Shown here piece after piece: positions 49,168 to 58,985 of a DNA stretch of 64,000 nt (its first letter is position 1; the number at the start of each line of letters is the position of its first letter). The stretch is from Bacillota bacterium (GTDB lineage: Bacteria > Bacillota_I > Bacilli_A > RF39 > UBA660). The DNA is taken from assembly GCA_015059495.1 (NCBI GenBank), contig SVAI01000001.1, positions 310,001 through 374,000 on the forward strand. The letters run 5' to 3'. The position numbers were made by a program, and so were the translations under genes. The notes under the pieces are model-generated. The model worked only from the letters and a program-made list of their open reading frames with translations, was not told the DNA's origin and did not search any database.

Positions 49168-50580
49168 ATGAGTAATAAAAAATTAAATATATTTATACTA
49201 ATTTTTACATTTATTTGTATCGTAGCCTTAATAACTTTATATATATTTATTCCTAAAATTAAACTTGATAAAAAAACACTTGATATAAATGTACATGATA
49301 AATATGAAGCAATAAATTATAAAGCTACTTATTTAGGTAAAGATGTAAGTAATGAAGTTAAAATAAGTGGTGAAGTAGATTCAAATCGAGTAGGTAAATA
49401 TAAAATTACATATAGAATTAAAAAGGGTATATTTAATGTAAGAAAGTATCTAACAGTTAATGTTGTAGATAAAGTGTCACCTGAATTAACTTTAATCGGT
49501 GATGAAGAAATAAAAGTATGTTCAGCAAAAATGTTTATTGAACCAGGTTATAGTGCAATAGACAATTATGATGGAGATATTACTAATGAAGTAAATAAAA
49601 AATATATAGATGATAAGAAAATAGAATATTATGTTAAAGATTCATCTAATAATATAGCTAAAAAATATAGAACTTTAATTGAAAGTGATGAAGAAGCACC
49701 TACAATTAAATTAAAAGGAAATAAAACAGTGTATATAACAACTGGATCTAACTATAAAGAAGCAGGTGTTGAAGTTAGTGATAACTGTGATGATGATTTA
49801 AACAATAAGGTTGTTACTGAAGGTAGTGTTGATACATCTAAAAATGGTACATATACTATTAAATATAGTATTAAAGATAATGCTGGTAACGAATCTAGTG
49901 TTGAAAGAAAAGTAGTTGTATCTGATGTTAAAATAGAACAAAATACAAATGCGGTAAATACAACTGGAGTTATTTATTTAACATTTGATGATGGTCCATC
50001 ATCATATACATTTCAAATATTAGATATTTTAGCTAAATATAATATTAAAGCAACATTCTTTGTTACTTTAGCGGGTAGTGACGATTTAATTAAAAGGGAA
50101 TTTGATGAAGGACATACAGTAGCACTTCATACTGCAACACATAACTATAAGCAAATGTATGCTTCAGTTGATGCTTATTTTGCAGATCTAAATGCTGTAT
50201 CAGAACGTGTTAAAAGAATAACTGGTCAAGAATCAAAATTCATTCGTTTCCCTGGTGGTACATCAAATCACGTAGCAAAGGTTGGAATGAGAACATTAGT
50301 TAATGAAGTAACAGCAAGAGGTTATCAATACTTTGATTGGAACGTATGCGTAGAAGATGCTGGAACTTGTGCTTACAAGAGTGATAAACAATCATGTGTT
50401 ATAAGTTATTTTAAAAACTATTTAAAACCAAATAAAGAAAATATAGTATTATTACACGATGTTAAATCTTATACAGCAGCAGGCTTAGAAGAAATGATTC
50501 AACATGCAATTGCAAACAATTATACATTCAAAGCAATTGATTCTACAACTAATCCTGTACACTTTAATCCATGGAATTAA
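49168..50580 (+). CDS. Polysaccharide deacetylase with N-terminal Ig-like (DUF5011-type) domains
   Basis: VIYLTFDDGPSSYTFQILDILAKYNIKATFFVT ... FIRFPGG; KVSPELTLIGDEEIKVCSAKMFIEPGYSAIDNYDGDITNEV. Confidence 0.9.
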   Translation: MSNKKLNIFILIFTFICIVALITLYIFIPKIKLDKKTLDINVHDKYEAINYKATYLGKDVSNEVKISGEVDSNRVGKYKITYRIKKGIFNVRKYLTVNVVDKVSPELTLIGDEEIKVCSAKMFIEPGYSAIDNYDGDITNEVNKKYIDDKKIEYYVKDSSNNIAKKYRTLIESDEEAPTIKLKGNKTVYITTGSNYKEAGVEVSDNCDDDLNNKVVTEGSVDTSKNGTYTIKYSIKDNAGNESSVERKVVVSDVKIEQNTNAVNTTGVIYLTFDDGPSSYTFQILDILAKYNIKATFFVTLAGSDDLIKREFDEGHTVALHTATHNYKQMYASVDAYFADLNAVSERVKRITGQESKFIRFPGGTSNHVAKVGMRTLVNEVTARGYQYFDWNVCVEDAGTCAYKSDKQSCVISYFKNYLKPNKENIVLLHDVKSYTAAGLEEMIQHAIANNYTFKAIDSTTNPVHFNPWN

Positions 50581-50635
50581 AATTACTTTATTTTAATAAA
50601 AAATTATGATAATATTTATATAGTAGGTGAGATAT

Positions 50636-51211
50636 ATGAATTATAAAGATATAATTAAAAAACAATCTTTTATCATTACAATATCAGTTATTGTAATGGG
50701 AGTAATCTTAATCGGAACATCTTTTGCATTATTTAACAATACATCTAAGAGTACCACAACTCAAGTTATTACTGGTGGTACATTTAATTTAGATTATTCA
50801 ACAAGTGTTATTGAAACACAAACTGGAGAAATCACACCACTTAGTGAAAGTGAAGCTCCAACATATCAATTAAAAGTTAAAAATAATGGTAACTTAGATA
50901 GTGATTATAATATTATTATTTATACTACACAAACTAATGAAGTAGAACATTCTAATATTATGGTTAAAATTGGTTCAGAAACAGCTAAACCATTATCCAG
51001 TTTAACTAAGACTAAAGCTACTGCAAATGAAACAGAAAAAAATAATATTAGATATATATTATCAAAACAAACTGTAAATGCTAGTCAAACTAAATCATCA
51101 AACATTAAAGTTTGGATTAAAGAAGATGCTGATGAATCAATCATAGGTCAAGCAATTGGCGTAGATATGTCAGTTGAAGGCATCGTTGCTGGATCAGAAA
51201 TAATGGAGTAA
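50636..51211 (+). CDS. Exported TasA/camelysin-like protein, unknown function
   Basis: N-terminal signal/TM IITISVIVMGVILIGTSFALFNNTSKSTTTQVITGGTFNLDYS. Confidence 0.55.
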   Translation: MNYKDIIKKQSFIITISVIVMGVILIGTSFALFNNTSKSTTTQVITGGTFNLDYSTSVIETQTGEITPLSESEAPTYQLKVKNNGNLDSDYNIIIYTTQTNEVEHSNIMVKIGSETAKPLSSLTKTKATANETEKNNIRYILSKQTVNASQTKSSNIKVWIKEDADESIIGQAIGVDMSVEGIVAGSEIME

Positions 51212-51233
51212 TTTATTTACTCTTTTTTTATTT
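51208..51233 (+). terminator. Terminator
   Basis: gagtaa-tttat-ttactcttttttt. Confidence 0.75.
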
Positions 51234-51273
51234 TTAAAAAGTTGTTATAATAATCTTGAAAGTAGTGATTATT

Positions 51274-52356
51274 ATGAATAGTGCATACATCCATATTCCT
51301 TTTTGTAAAAGTATATGTTCTTATTGTGATTTTTGTAAGATGTATATTAATGATAAATTCACTAGACCTTATTTAGAGGCACTAAAGTCTGAAATCGAAG
51401 AAAAATATCAAGGTGAAGAATTAAAAACTTTATATATAGGTGGTGGAACACCATCAGCACTATCAATTAATGATTTAAGATATTTACTTGAAATAACAAA
51501 ACTATTTAAATTAAGTAATGATGTTGAATTTACTTTTGAATGTAATTTAAATGATATAGATGAAGATATGTTATCAGTACTTAAAGAATATAAAGTTAAT
51601 AGATTATCTATTGGTATTGAATCATTTAATAAGAAGAAATTAGAATTTATGAATAGATATCATACTTTTGAAGATGCACTAAATAGAATTAATCTATGTA
51701 GACATTATGGATTCAATAATATTAATGTAGACTTAATATATGGCATACCTAAAGAAAAGATATCTACTTTAAAAAAAGATATTAAACAATTATTAAAATT
51801 AAATGTTGAACATATTTCAACATATTCCCTAATAATCGAAGATAATACAATCGTAGGTATTAATAATACGTTACCTATCGAAGAAGATTTAGATGAAGCA
51901 ATGTATACTACTATATGTAATATATTAAAAAAGAATAACTATAAACATTATGAAATATCTAACTTTGCTAAAGAAGGATATGAATCTAAACATAATATTA
52001 ATTATTGGTTAAACAATAATTATTATGGATTTGGTTTATCATCTCATGGTTATATAGGTAATATAAGATATGAAAATACTAAAAATATAAATAAATATAT
52101 TAATAAAGAATATGTTGCATCAGAACAATTATTATCTACTAGTGATGATATGGATAATACTATTATGTTAGGTTTTAGATTAATTGATGGAATTAACTTA
52201 AATGATTTTTATAATAGATATAATACTAATCTACAAGAAGCATATAATATTCAAAAACTACTAGATGAAAAGAAATTATTATATAAAGATGGATATTTAA
52301 AAATTAATCCTAAATATATCTATGTTATGAATGAAATATTAATTCAGATAATTTGA
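51274..52356 (+). CDS. hemW: Radical SAM heme chaperone HemW / HemN-like
   Basis: AYIHIPFCKSICSYCDFCKMY ... LYIGGGTPSALS ... NVDLIYGIPKE. Confidence 0.92.
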   Translation: MNSAYIHIPFCKSICSYCDFCKMYINDKFTRPYLEALKSEIEEKYQGEELKTLYIGGGTPSALSINDLRYLLEITKLFKLSNDVEFTFECNLNDIDEDMLSVLKEYKVNRLSIGIESFNKKKLEFMNRYHTFEDALNRINLCRHYGFNNINVDLIYGIPKEKISTLKKDIKQLLKLNVEHISTYSLIIEDNTIVGINNTLPIEEDLDEAMYTTICNILKKNNYKHYEISNFAKEGYESKHNINYWLNNNYYGFGLSSHGYIGNIRYENTKNINKYINKEYVASEQLLSTSDDMDNTIMLGFRLIDGINLNDFYNRYNTNLQEAYNIQKLLDEKKLLYKDGYLKINPKYIYVMNEILIQII

Positions 52357-52370
52357 ATTAATATTTTTTA
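52335..52370 (+). terminator. Terminator overlapping hemW stop
   Basis: aatattaattca-gataatt-tgaattaatatttttt. Confidence 0.8.
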
Positions 52371-52428
52371 ATGTGGTAATAATAAAAAATATATGTTAAA
52401 ATATATATTAATAATAGAGGTGTTGTTT

Positions 52429-54633
52429 ATGTATGATGATGATTTAGAAAAGACTAGAGCATTAAATGAACTAAACGAATTAAAAGAAGAAACAGTAGAG
52501 CTTCCTCCATCAACTGATACTGCAGAGTTTAATCTAGAGGATAAAGAAGCTTTATTTAATAACTTAACTAGAGAAGAACAAGTTATTAAAGAAGATGAAA
52601 ATAAAGAAGAAAAACCAAAGAAAAAAGAAACTTTAATTGATAAGTTTAAAAAACTACCTAAGAAAAATAAAATAATTATTATTTCTATATGTGTAGTTGT
52701 ATTATTATTAATTATTGGTTTAGTTATCTTTTTAGTTACTAATAAAAAACATGATGGCAAAGATGAATTACCATCAGTAGTACTTGCTAAAGATAATTAT
52801 AGATATGAAAATGGTGTCTTAACAATACTAGATGATAATGATAATACTATTGGTACTTATGCATGTGAAAACAAAGACGAAAATAAATGTTATGTAGCAT
52901 ACACAAACAATGATGAAGATACATTTAATGTTGCTAAAAATGTATATGAAGATGGTAGTGTAGTTAAAGTTAGATCACAAGCAATTGCTAATAGATATAT
53001 CTTTATTTATGATAATGATAATACTGAATCTAATAAAATTAAACTATATGATATGCTAAATAATAAAGTAATGGAAGAATATTTAGGTGTTAAACAATAT
53101 GATGTTGAAACTAAAAATATTGCAGTACTTAAGAATACTAATAATAAATATGGTATAGTTAAATTTGATGAAACATCTGCTACTAATATGATTGATTTTG
53201 TATATGATTATATTGGTATTATGAAAAAATCTAAAGATAATCTAATTATTGTTAAAAATGATAAAGGTTATTATTTAGCAGATTATACAAATAATTTAAA
53301 AACTAAAGTATTTAATGGTGAAATAATTGATTATAACGATAATTATGTAGTAATTAAAACAGCTAATAGTAAATATACTGTATTTAATTATACTGGTGAA
53401 GAATTTAATAAAGATTATGATTATATAACTTTAATTAATGATGATTTACTAGCAGTAGTCAAAGATAATAATTTATTTATAAGAGGTTATTCAGATAATA
53501 AATATAATGAAGAAGGATATGAATTAACTAATAGTGATTATCAAAGTGTATATACATTTGATAACAAACAAAAATTAGTATCTACTTCATATGCTTATCA
53601 ATTTGAATTACATGATAATACATTAACTATTAAATTACAAAATACTGATAAAACATCTAGAGAAGAAAGACTAAATCTAAAAGATGGTAATGTATCAGCA
53701 ACTTATAAATATTATAGTTATTTAAATGGCAAACTATATTTCTATGAAGATGAAGAAAAGACTAAGGTAATTGGAACATATGAATGTAGAAATAAGAATT
53801 CATATCCAAGTGATGCACTAACTAATTGTAGAGTAGCAACATCACATCAATTCTCTGATTCATATATAATTCCATACAAAGAAATTGATTCAGTAGTACC
53901 TATCTATAACAATAGATATGCATTTATCTATGATGCTCCTGATTTAGCTAATGAAACTAATACTGAAATTAAGTTCTATGATTTAAAAGATAATAAATCA
54001 TTAGGTACTTATTTAGAAATAGATAATAATGCTTCTGAAAACTTAAAAGATTTAACATATGTTAATTCAAATGCAACAATAATTGCTAAATTAAAATCTA
54101 ATAAAATGGGATTAATCGAAATCAATGGAGATTCTGCAAGTGTAAATCAAAGCTTTAAGTTTGTTCACGAAAGAATTGAACGTGCTGGAAAAGACTACAT
54201 TGTTAAACTTGATAATAAATATAAAATAGTTTATGAAGGTGGAAATTACACTAGTGCTGAATTTGATGGCAAGATTATGAATTATGCTAATTCATATGTA
54301 GTAGTTAAAGTAGATAATAAAGTACATTTATATAATGGTGATGGATCTATTCATAAAGTTAAAGATGCTTTTGATTATATAGATATATCAAATAAGAATG
54401 TTTTTGGAGCTGTATCTAATAATAAATTATATATTTATGATTATGATGGTAACAAAATAAATACTGATGATATTACATTACATACTAATACATATTATAA
54501 TTCTAATAATGTAGCATTTAAATTAACTAGTGATGATAAAGAAGTTACTGTTAAAGTTTATGATAAAGATGGTAATGCAACATCTACAATTAAATTAAGT
54601 TTAACAAAAGATAATAAAGAGGGCGACGAATAA
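52429..54633 (+). CDS. Single-TM protein with WG-like/beta-propeller-like repeats
   Basis: Acidic cytoplasmic N-terminus, TM KIIIISICVVVLLLIIGLVIFLV, repeated IxLYDxxxxKxxxxY and NKYGIVKFD units. Confidence 0.55.
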   Translation: MYDDDLEKTRALNELNELKEETVELPPSTDTAEFNLEDKEALFNNLTREEQVIKEDENKEEKPKKKETLIDKFKKLPKKNKIIIISICVVVLLLIIGLVIFLVTNKKHDGKDELPSVVLAKDNYRYENGVLTILDDNDNTIGTYACENKDENKCYVAYTNNDEDTFNVAKNVYEDGSVVKVRSQAIANRYIFIYDNDNTESNKIKLYDMLNNKVMEEYLGVKQYDVETKNIAVLKNTNNKYGIVKFDETSATNMIDFVYDYIGIMKKSKDNLIIVKNDKGYYLADYTNNLKTKVFNGEIIDYNDNYVVIKTANSKYTVFNYTGEEFNKDYDYITLINDDLLAVVKDNNLFIRGYSDNKYNEEGYELTNSDYQSVYTFDNKQKLVSTSYAYQFELHDNTLTIKLQNTDKTSREERLNLKDGNVSATYKYYSYLNGKLYFYEDEEKTKVIGTYECRNKNSYPSDALTNCRVATSHQFSDSYIIPYKEIDSVVPIYNNRYAFIYDAPDLANETNTEIKFYDLKDNKSLGTYLEIDNNASENLKDLTYVNSNATIIAKLKSNKMGLIEINGDSASVNQSFKFVHERIERAGKDYIVKLDNKYKIVYEGGNYTSAEFDGKIMNYANSYVVVKVDNKVHLYNGDGSIHKVKDAFDYIDISNKNVFGAVSNNKLYIYDYDGNKINTDDITLHTNTYYNSNNVAFKLTSDDKEVTVKVYDKDGNATSTIKLSLTKDNKEGDE

Positions 54634-54634
54634 A

Positions 54635-55576
54635 ATGAAGAATAAAGCAGTTCTATGGGTAATAGTAGTTTTACTTATTGTTTGTAGCGCTATGTCTGGA
54701 TATGGATACTTTGTTCATGTAGATAGAATAAAGAATCCACCTCCAGAAAACCCAAATAAAGAATTTAAATTAAACAATAAATTATGGTTCTATAGTAAAA
54801 ATAAAGAATTACTAGGAACTTATACATGCAAAAATGAATATTGTGGTTACGCTAAAAGTTATATAGATGATTCTAGTTATGGAACTAATTATTATAAAGG
54901 TAAAACAGATACAGAAATAACATTAATAAATGATAGATATGCATTTATTAATGATACTGCTAAGAAAAATGGTAATGATATAATATTATTTGATGCAGTT
55001 AATCAAAAAGAAGTACAAAAATTTACTGCAATAAAAAACTATGGTATTGGACTTGCTAATCAACTAATGATAGTAAGAAATGAAAATAACAAATGGGGCA
55101 TTATGAAAATGAGTAATAATGCTGGTATGATAATTGAATGTAAATATAATTTTATTGGTGTTAGAGAAGAATATGATGAAGAAACTGATCTATTAAAATC
55201 TGATGAATATATTGTAAGTGATGAAAATGGATGGAAGATAATTTCTGATAGTGATTCTGATATTTCTAAATACTTTGTTAATCAAATATATGATTATATT
55301 GATGGATTTGTAATAACAACAAATCGTGGATATTATTATTTAAATTCAATGTCTGGCGAATCAATTAATAATGAAGCAAATAAAGGAATGCAATTTGTTA
55401 GTCACTATGTTAAGGTATTAGCACCAACAAAAGCAGTATATATAATGGATTTAAATACAATGCAAAAAGTTACTGAAGATTTCTATGTTAATTCAATGGA
55501 CGCTATAGAAACAGGTGAAACCCTAAACGGTGTTGAAGTATATGAAAATGGTGAATTAAAAGTAACATTACCATAA
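54635..55576 (+). CDS. Paralog of preceding WG-like membrane protein
   Basis: Shared ALWVIVV TM, DRYAFINDTA / NNKWGIMKMSNNAGMIIECKYNFIGV motifs. Confidence 0.55.
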   Translation: MKNKAVLWVIVVLLIVCSAMSGYGYFVHVDRIKNPPPENPNKEFKLNNKLWFYSKNKELLGTYTCKNEYCGYAKSYIDDSSYGTNYYKGKTDTEITLINDRYAFINDTAKKNGNDIILFDAVNQKEVQKFTAIKNYGIGLANQLMIVRNENNKWGIMKMSNNAGMIIECKYNFIGVREEYDEETDLLKSDEYIVSDENGWKIISDSDSDISKYFVNQIYDYIDGFVITTNRGYYYLNSMSGESINNEANKGMQFVSHYVKVLAPTKAVYIMDLNTMQKVTEDFYVNSMDAIETGETLNGVEVYENGELKVTLP

Positions 55577-55604
55577 AAAGATAGTTAAATACTATCTTTT
55601 TTCT
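55576..55604 (+). terminator. Terminator
   Basis: aaaagatagt-taaat-actatctttttt. Confidence 0.8.
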
Positions 55605-55704
55605 TGTGTTTATTATTAATATATTATAAATCAATTCTTTTTAGAGAAACATATGATCAAGTAAGATCATTACAAAGAAAAATAGCATAATATAATATAA
55701 ATCT

Positions 55705-55733
55705 TTGACAAAGATAATATTTAGAGATATAAT
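55705..55733 (+). promoter_or_regulatory. Promoter of T-box/metG
   Basis: TTGACA - 17 nt - TATAAT. Confidence 0.85.
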
Positions 55734-55739
55734 TAAAAC

Positions 55740-56006
55740 GTTCATAAAGCCATTGAAAGGAAGAGTAAAATAATATAAAGCATTAAGAGAACTCTATAAT
55801 TGGTGTGATTAGAGGATGTAAGTATTATTTGAACATGGCCCTTGAGGCAAGCAATTGAAACTAAGTAGGTTGCTTCGGGAATGCCCGTTATAGCAGATGC
55901 CTATTATCATGTAGGCTAGTAAGGTTAATATAGTAATATATTAATGAATAAGAGTGGTAACGTGAATAAATTCACCTCTTAGGGATAATTCTCTAAGAGG
56001 TTTTTT
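55740..56006 (+). promoter_or_regulatory. T-box leader, Met-specific (AUG specifier)
   Basis: Stem I-like gaaggaa/agaga elements, ATG at 55835-55837 in gaacatggcccttgag, T-box core aagagTGGTaacgtg (~55950-55964), terminator cctcttag...ctaagaggtttttt (55975-56006), directly upstream of metG. Confidence 0.85.
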
Positions 56007-56027
56007 AATTAGAAAGAAGGAATAAAA

Positions 56028-57659
56028 ATGAATGTAATAATCGGAATTAGTTGGCCATTTGCAAATGGTGAATTACACATTGGTCATGCTGCATCATCAC
56101 TTCCAGGAGATGTTATAGCAAGATATCACAGACTTAAAGGAAATAATGTTATTTTAGTTTCAGGAACAGATTGTCATGGTACACCAACTGAAGTTAAAGC
56201 TTTACAAGAACATAAGGCACCAAAAGAAATCGTAGATGCTTGTCACGTATCTTTTGATAAAGATTTTAAAGACTTTGGTATATCTTTTGATCTATACAAT
56301 AGAACAGATGATGATTATCATAAAAAGTTTGTACAAGAACAATTTGTTAAATACTATAATAATGGATATTTAGAAGAAAAATTAGAAAAACAATTATATT
56401 GTGATCATTGTAAACTTTTCTTAGCAGATAGATATATTATTGGTATTTGTCCAAAGTGTGGAGCTGAAATCAAAGGTGACGAATGTGAAAAATGCGGTAG
56501 TCTATTAACTATTGATGAAGTAAAAGAAACTAAATGTGCTATATGTGGTAACAAAACTACATTAAAAGATAATAAGAATTTATATTTTAGATTATCTAAT
56601 TTCTCTGATGAAATTAACAAACTATTAGATTCAAAGAGAAGCCAATGGAGAGAAAACGCAGTAAACTTTACTGAAAGATATTTAAAAGAAGGTATTCCAG
56701 ATAGATGTGCGTCTCGTACATTAAATTATGGTATTGATATTCCAATCGAAGGTTTTGAAGATAAAAAACTATATGGTTGGTTTGAAAATGTTTGGGGTTA
56801 TGTAACAGCATCTAAAAAGTATGCAGAAGCTCATAACTTAAACTGGGAAGATTATTGGAAACAAGGAAATGATAATAAAATCTATTTAGTACATGCTAAA
56901 GACAATATTCCATTCCATACAGTTATATTCCCATCATTATTATTAGCAACTAAAGATAATTATAAATTACCAGATAAAATAGTATCAGATGAATATATTA
57001 CTATCGAAGGTGATAAATTATCTAAATCTAAAGGTAATTATATAACTCTAAGACATTTATTAGATAACTATCCAGTAGATGCAATTAGATACTTCTTTAG
57101 TATTAACGATCCAGAAACAAGAGACTTTAACTTTACTTTTGAAGGATTCATTAATTCAATTAATGGTGAATTATTAGGTAAATGGGGTAACTTTGTTAAT
57201 AGAACTCTACAATTCATTAATAAGAGTTTTGATGGTAAATTAACTAATATTAAAGTAGATGAAGAAGTAGAAAATAAACTTAAAGATTTATATAATACAG
57301 TAGGTAATTCTATTGATAATGGTGATGTTAAAGACGCACTAACTCAAATCTTTGACTTTGTTAATTACTCAAATAGATACTTTGATGAAAATGAACCATG
57401 GAAATTAGCTAAAGAAGATCCAGCAAAAGGTGAAGAAGTATTATATAACTGTTGTAATATAATCTTTAACTTAAATAATCTATTAAAACCATATTTCATT
57501 GAAACTACTAAATTAGTAGAACAATATTTAAATGATTCAATTGATAATTGGGAATATAAGAGATTATCTAAAGTTGAATTAGCTAAAGAAATTAATCCAC
57601 TATTTACTAGATATGATAAATCTAAGATTGAAGAAGAAAGAGAAATATTAGGAAAATAG
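56028..57659 (+). CDS. metG: Methionine--tRNA ligase
   Basis: ISWPFANGELHIGHAASSLPGDVIARYHRLKGNNVILVSGTDCHGTP ... CxxC zinc knuckles ... KLSKSKGNYIT. Confidence 0.95.
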   Translation: MNVIIGISWPFANGELHIGHAASSLPGDVIARYHRLKGNNVILVSGTDCHGTPTEVKALQEHKAPKEIVDACHVSFDKDFKDFGISFDLYNRTDDDYHKKFVQEQFVKYYNNGYLEEKLEKQLYCDHCKLFLADRYIIGICPKCGAEIKGDECEKCGSLLTIDEVKETKCAICGNKTTLKDNKNLYFRLSNFSDEINKLLDSKRSQWRENAVNFTERYLKEGIPDRCASRTLNYGIDIPIEGFEDKKLYGWFENVWGYVTASKKYAEAHNLNWEDYWKQGNDNKIYLVHAKDNIPFHTVIFPSLLLATKDNYKLPDKIVSDEYITIEGDKLSKSKGNYITLRHLLDNYPVDAIRYFFSINDPETRDFNFTFEGFINSINGELLGKWGNFVNRTLQFINKSFDGKLTNIKVDEEVENKLKDLYNTVGNSIDNGDVKDALTQIFDFVNYSNRYFDENEPWKLAKEDPAKGEEVLYNCCNIIFNLNNLLKPYFIETTKLVEQYLNDSIDNWEYKRLSKVELAKEINPLFTRYDKSKIEEEREILGK

Positions 57660-57681
57660 GCTTATTTAAGCCTATTTTTAT
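57654..57681 (+). terminator. Terminator after metG
   Basis: aataggctta-tt-taagcctatttttat. Confidence 0.8.
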
Positions 57682-57709
57682 TTGACAAAAAGAAAAAAAA
57701 TGCTAATAT
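57682..57709 (+). promoter_or_regulatory. Promoter of ackA
   Basis: TTGACA - 16 nt - TAATAT. Confidence 0.7.
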
Positions 57710-57737
57710 ATATAGTATCTAAGGGGGAATATTGATT

Positions 57738-58985
57738 ATGAATCAAAAATATTTAGTTATAAATGCTGGTAGTTCATCACTTAAATTTTCATTATATGAA
57801 GTGCCTTCTAATATAGAAATCGTAAACGGATATATTGAAAAAATAGGTAATGAAGATAGTTTTTATACATTAAAATTTAATGGAAACAAAGAAGAAAGGA
57901 AAAAAGTCATCTTAAACCACACCGACGCTGTGCAAACTATGTTAGATGAATTATTAGAAAATCATTTCATTAATTCAATAGATGAAATAAAAGGTGTAGG
58001 ACATAGAATTGTTCATGGTGGAGAATTCTATTCAGAATCAGTATTAATTGATGAAGAAGTATTAAATAATATTAAATATTTAACAAAATTAGTACCGCTT
58101 CATCATCCTGGTGAAATAGCAGGTGTAGAAAGTATGCAAAAACTACTTCCAAATGCACCTCAAGTAGCAGTATTTGATACAGCATTTCACCAAACAATGC
58201 CAAAGGAAAATTATATGTATGCACTACCTTATGAATGGTATAAGGAAAACGGTGTTAGAAAATACGGTTTTCATGGAACTAGTCATAAATATATAACCGA
58301 ACAAATGAAGACTATATATAACAAAGATGATGTAAATCTAATAGTTTGCCACATTGGTTCTGGAGCAAGTATTACATGTATTAAGAATGGTAAGTGTTTT
58401 GATACATCCATGGGATTAACACCACTAGATGGATTAATTATGGGTACTAGATCTGGTAATATAGATGCATCTATACTAGAATATGTCGGAAATGAAAGAA
58501 ATCTATCCCTAGAAGAATTAACCAAAATATTAAATAAAAACAGTGGATTAATCGGACTATGTGGCAAAAATGATTACAGAGATTTAATGGAACAAATTAA
58601 AAATGGTGATGAGAAATCTAAATTAGCATTAGAAATGTTTAAAAATTCTATTATAAAATTCATTGCACAATATTACTTTGAATTAGAAGGTAGAATAGAT
58701 GCTTTAGTATTTACAGCAGGCATTGGAGAAAATGCAATAGAATTAAGAAGAGATATTGTCAATCAAATATCTAATGTTATGAATATCAAATTAAATGAAG
58801 AAACAAACAATAATATTGCCAAATTCAAAGAAATAAAAAGTGGAGTAATAACTACAAAAGACTCTTCATTCGATGTATATGTAATGCCAACAAATGAAGA
58901 ATATATGATTTTAAAAGATACAGTAGATATTTCTCTAAATCAAAATAAGGGGCGCGCTAGAAAGTTAGGTATTAATCATGAGTAA
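57738..58985 (+). CDS. ackA: Acetate kinase
   Basis: YLVINAGSSSLKFSLYEV ... GHRIVHGGE ... VFDTAFHQTMP ... GFHGTSHKYI ... MGLTPLDGLIMGTRSGNID. Confidence 0.97.
   Translation: MNQKYLVINAGSSSLKFSLYEVPSNIEIVNGYIEKIGNEDSFYTLKFNGNKEERKKVILNHTDAVQTMLDELLENHFINSIDEIKGVGHRIVHGGEFYSESVLIDEEVLNNIKYLTKLVPLHHPGEIAGVESMQKLLPNAPQVAVFDTAFHQTMPKENYMYALPYEWYKENGVRKYGFHGTSHKYITEQMKTIYNKDDVNLIVCHIGSGASITCIKNGKCFDTSMGLTPLDGLIMGTRSGNIDASILEYVGNERNLSLEELTKILNKNSGLIGLCGKNDYRDLMEQIKNGDEKSKLALEMFKNSIIKFIAQYYFELEGRIDALVFTAGIGENAIELRRDIVNQISNVMNIKLNEETNNNIAKFKEIKSGVITTKDSSFDVYVMPTNEEYMILKDTVDISLNQNKGRARKLGINHE

Noticed and set aside
52368-52760. Minus-strand ORF (130 aa)
   Set aside because: Antisense to the acidic/Lys-rich N-terminus of the WG-like protein; low-complexity Ser/Phe/Leu composition is typical of antisense reading.
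55604-55700. Short dyad atgatc-aagtaa-gatcat upstream of the T-box
   Set aside because: Short (6-bp arms), no U-tract and no adjacent ORF; not enough to call a feature.
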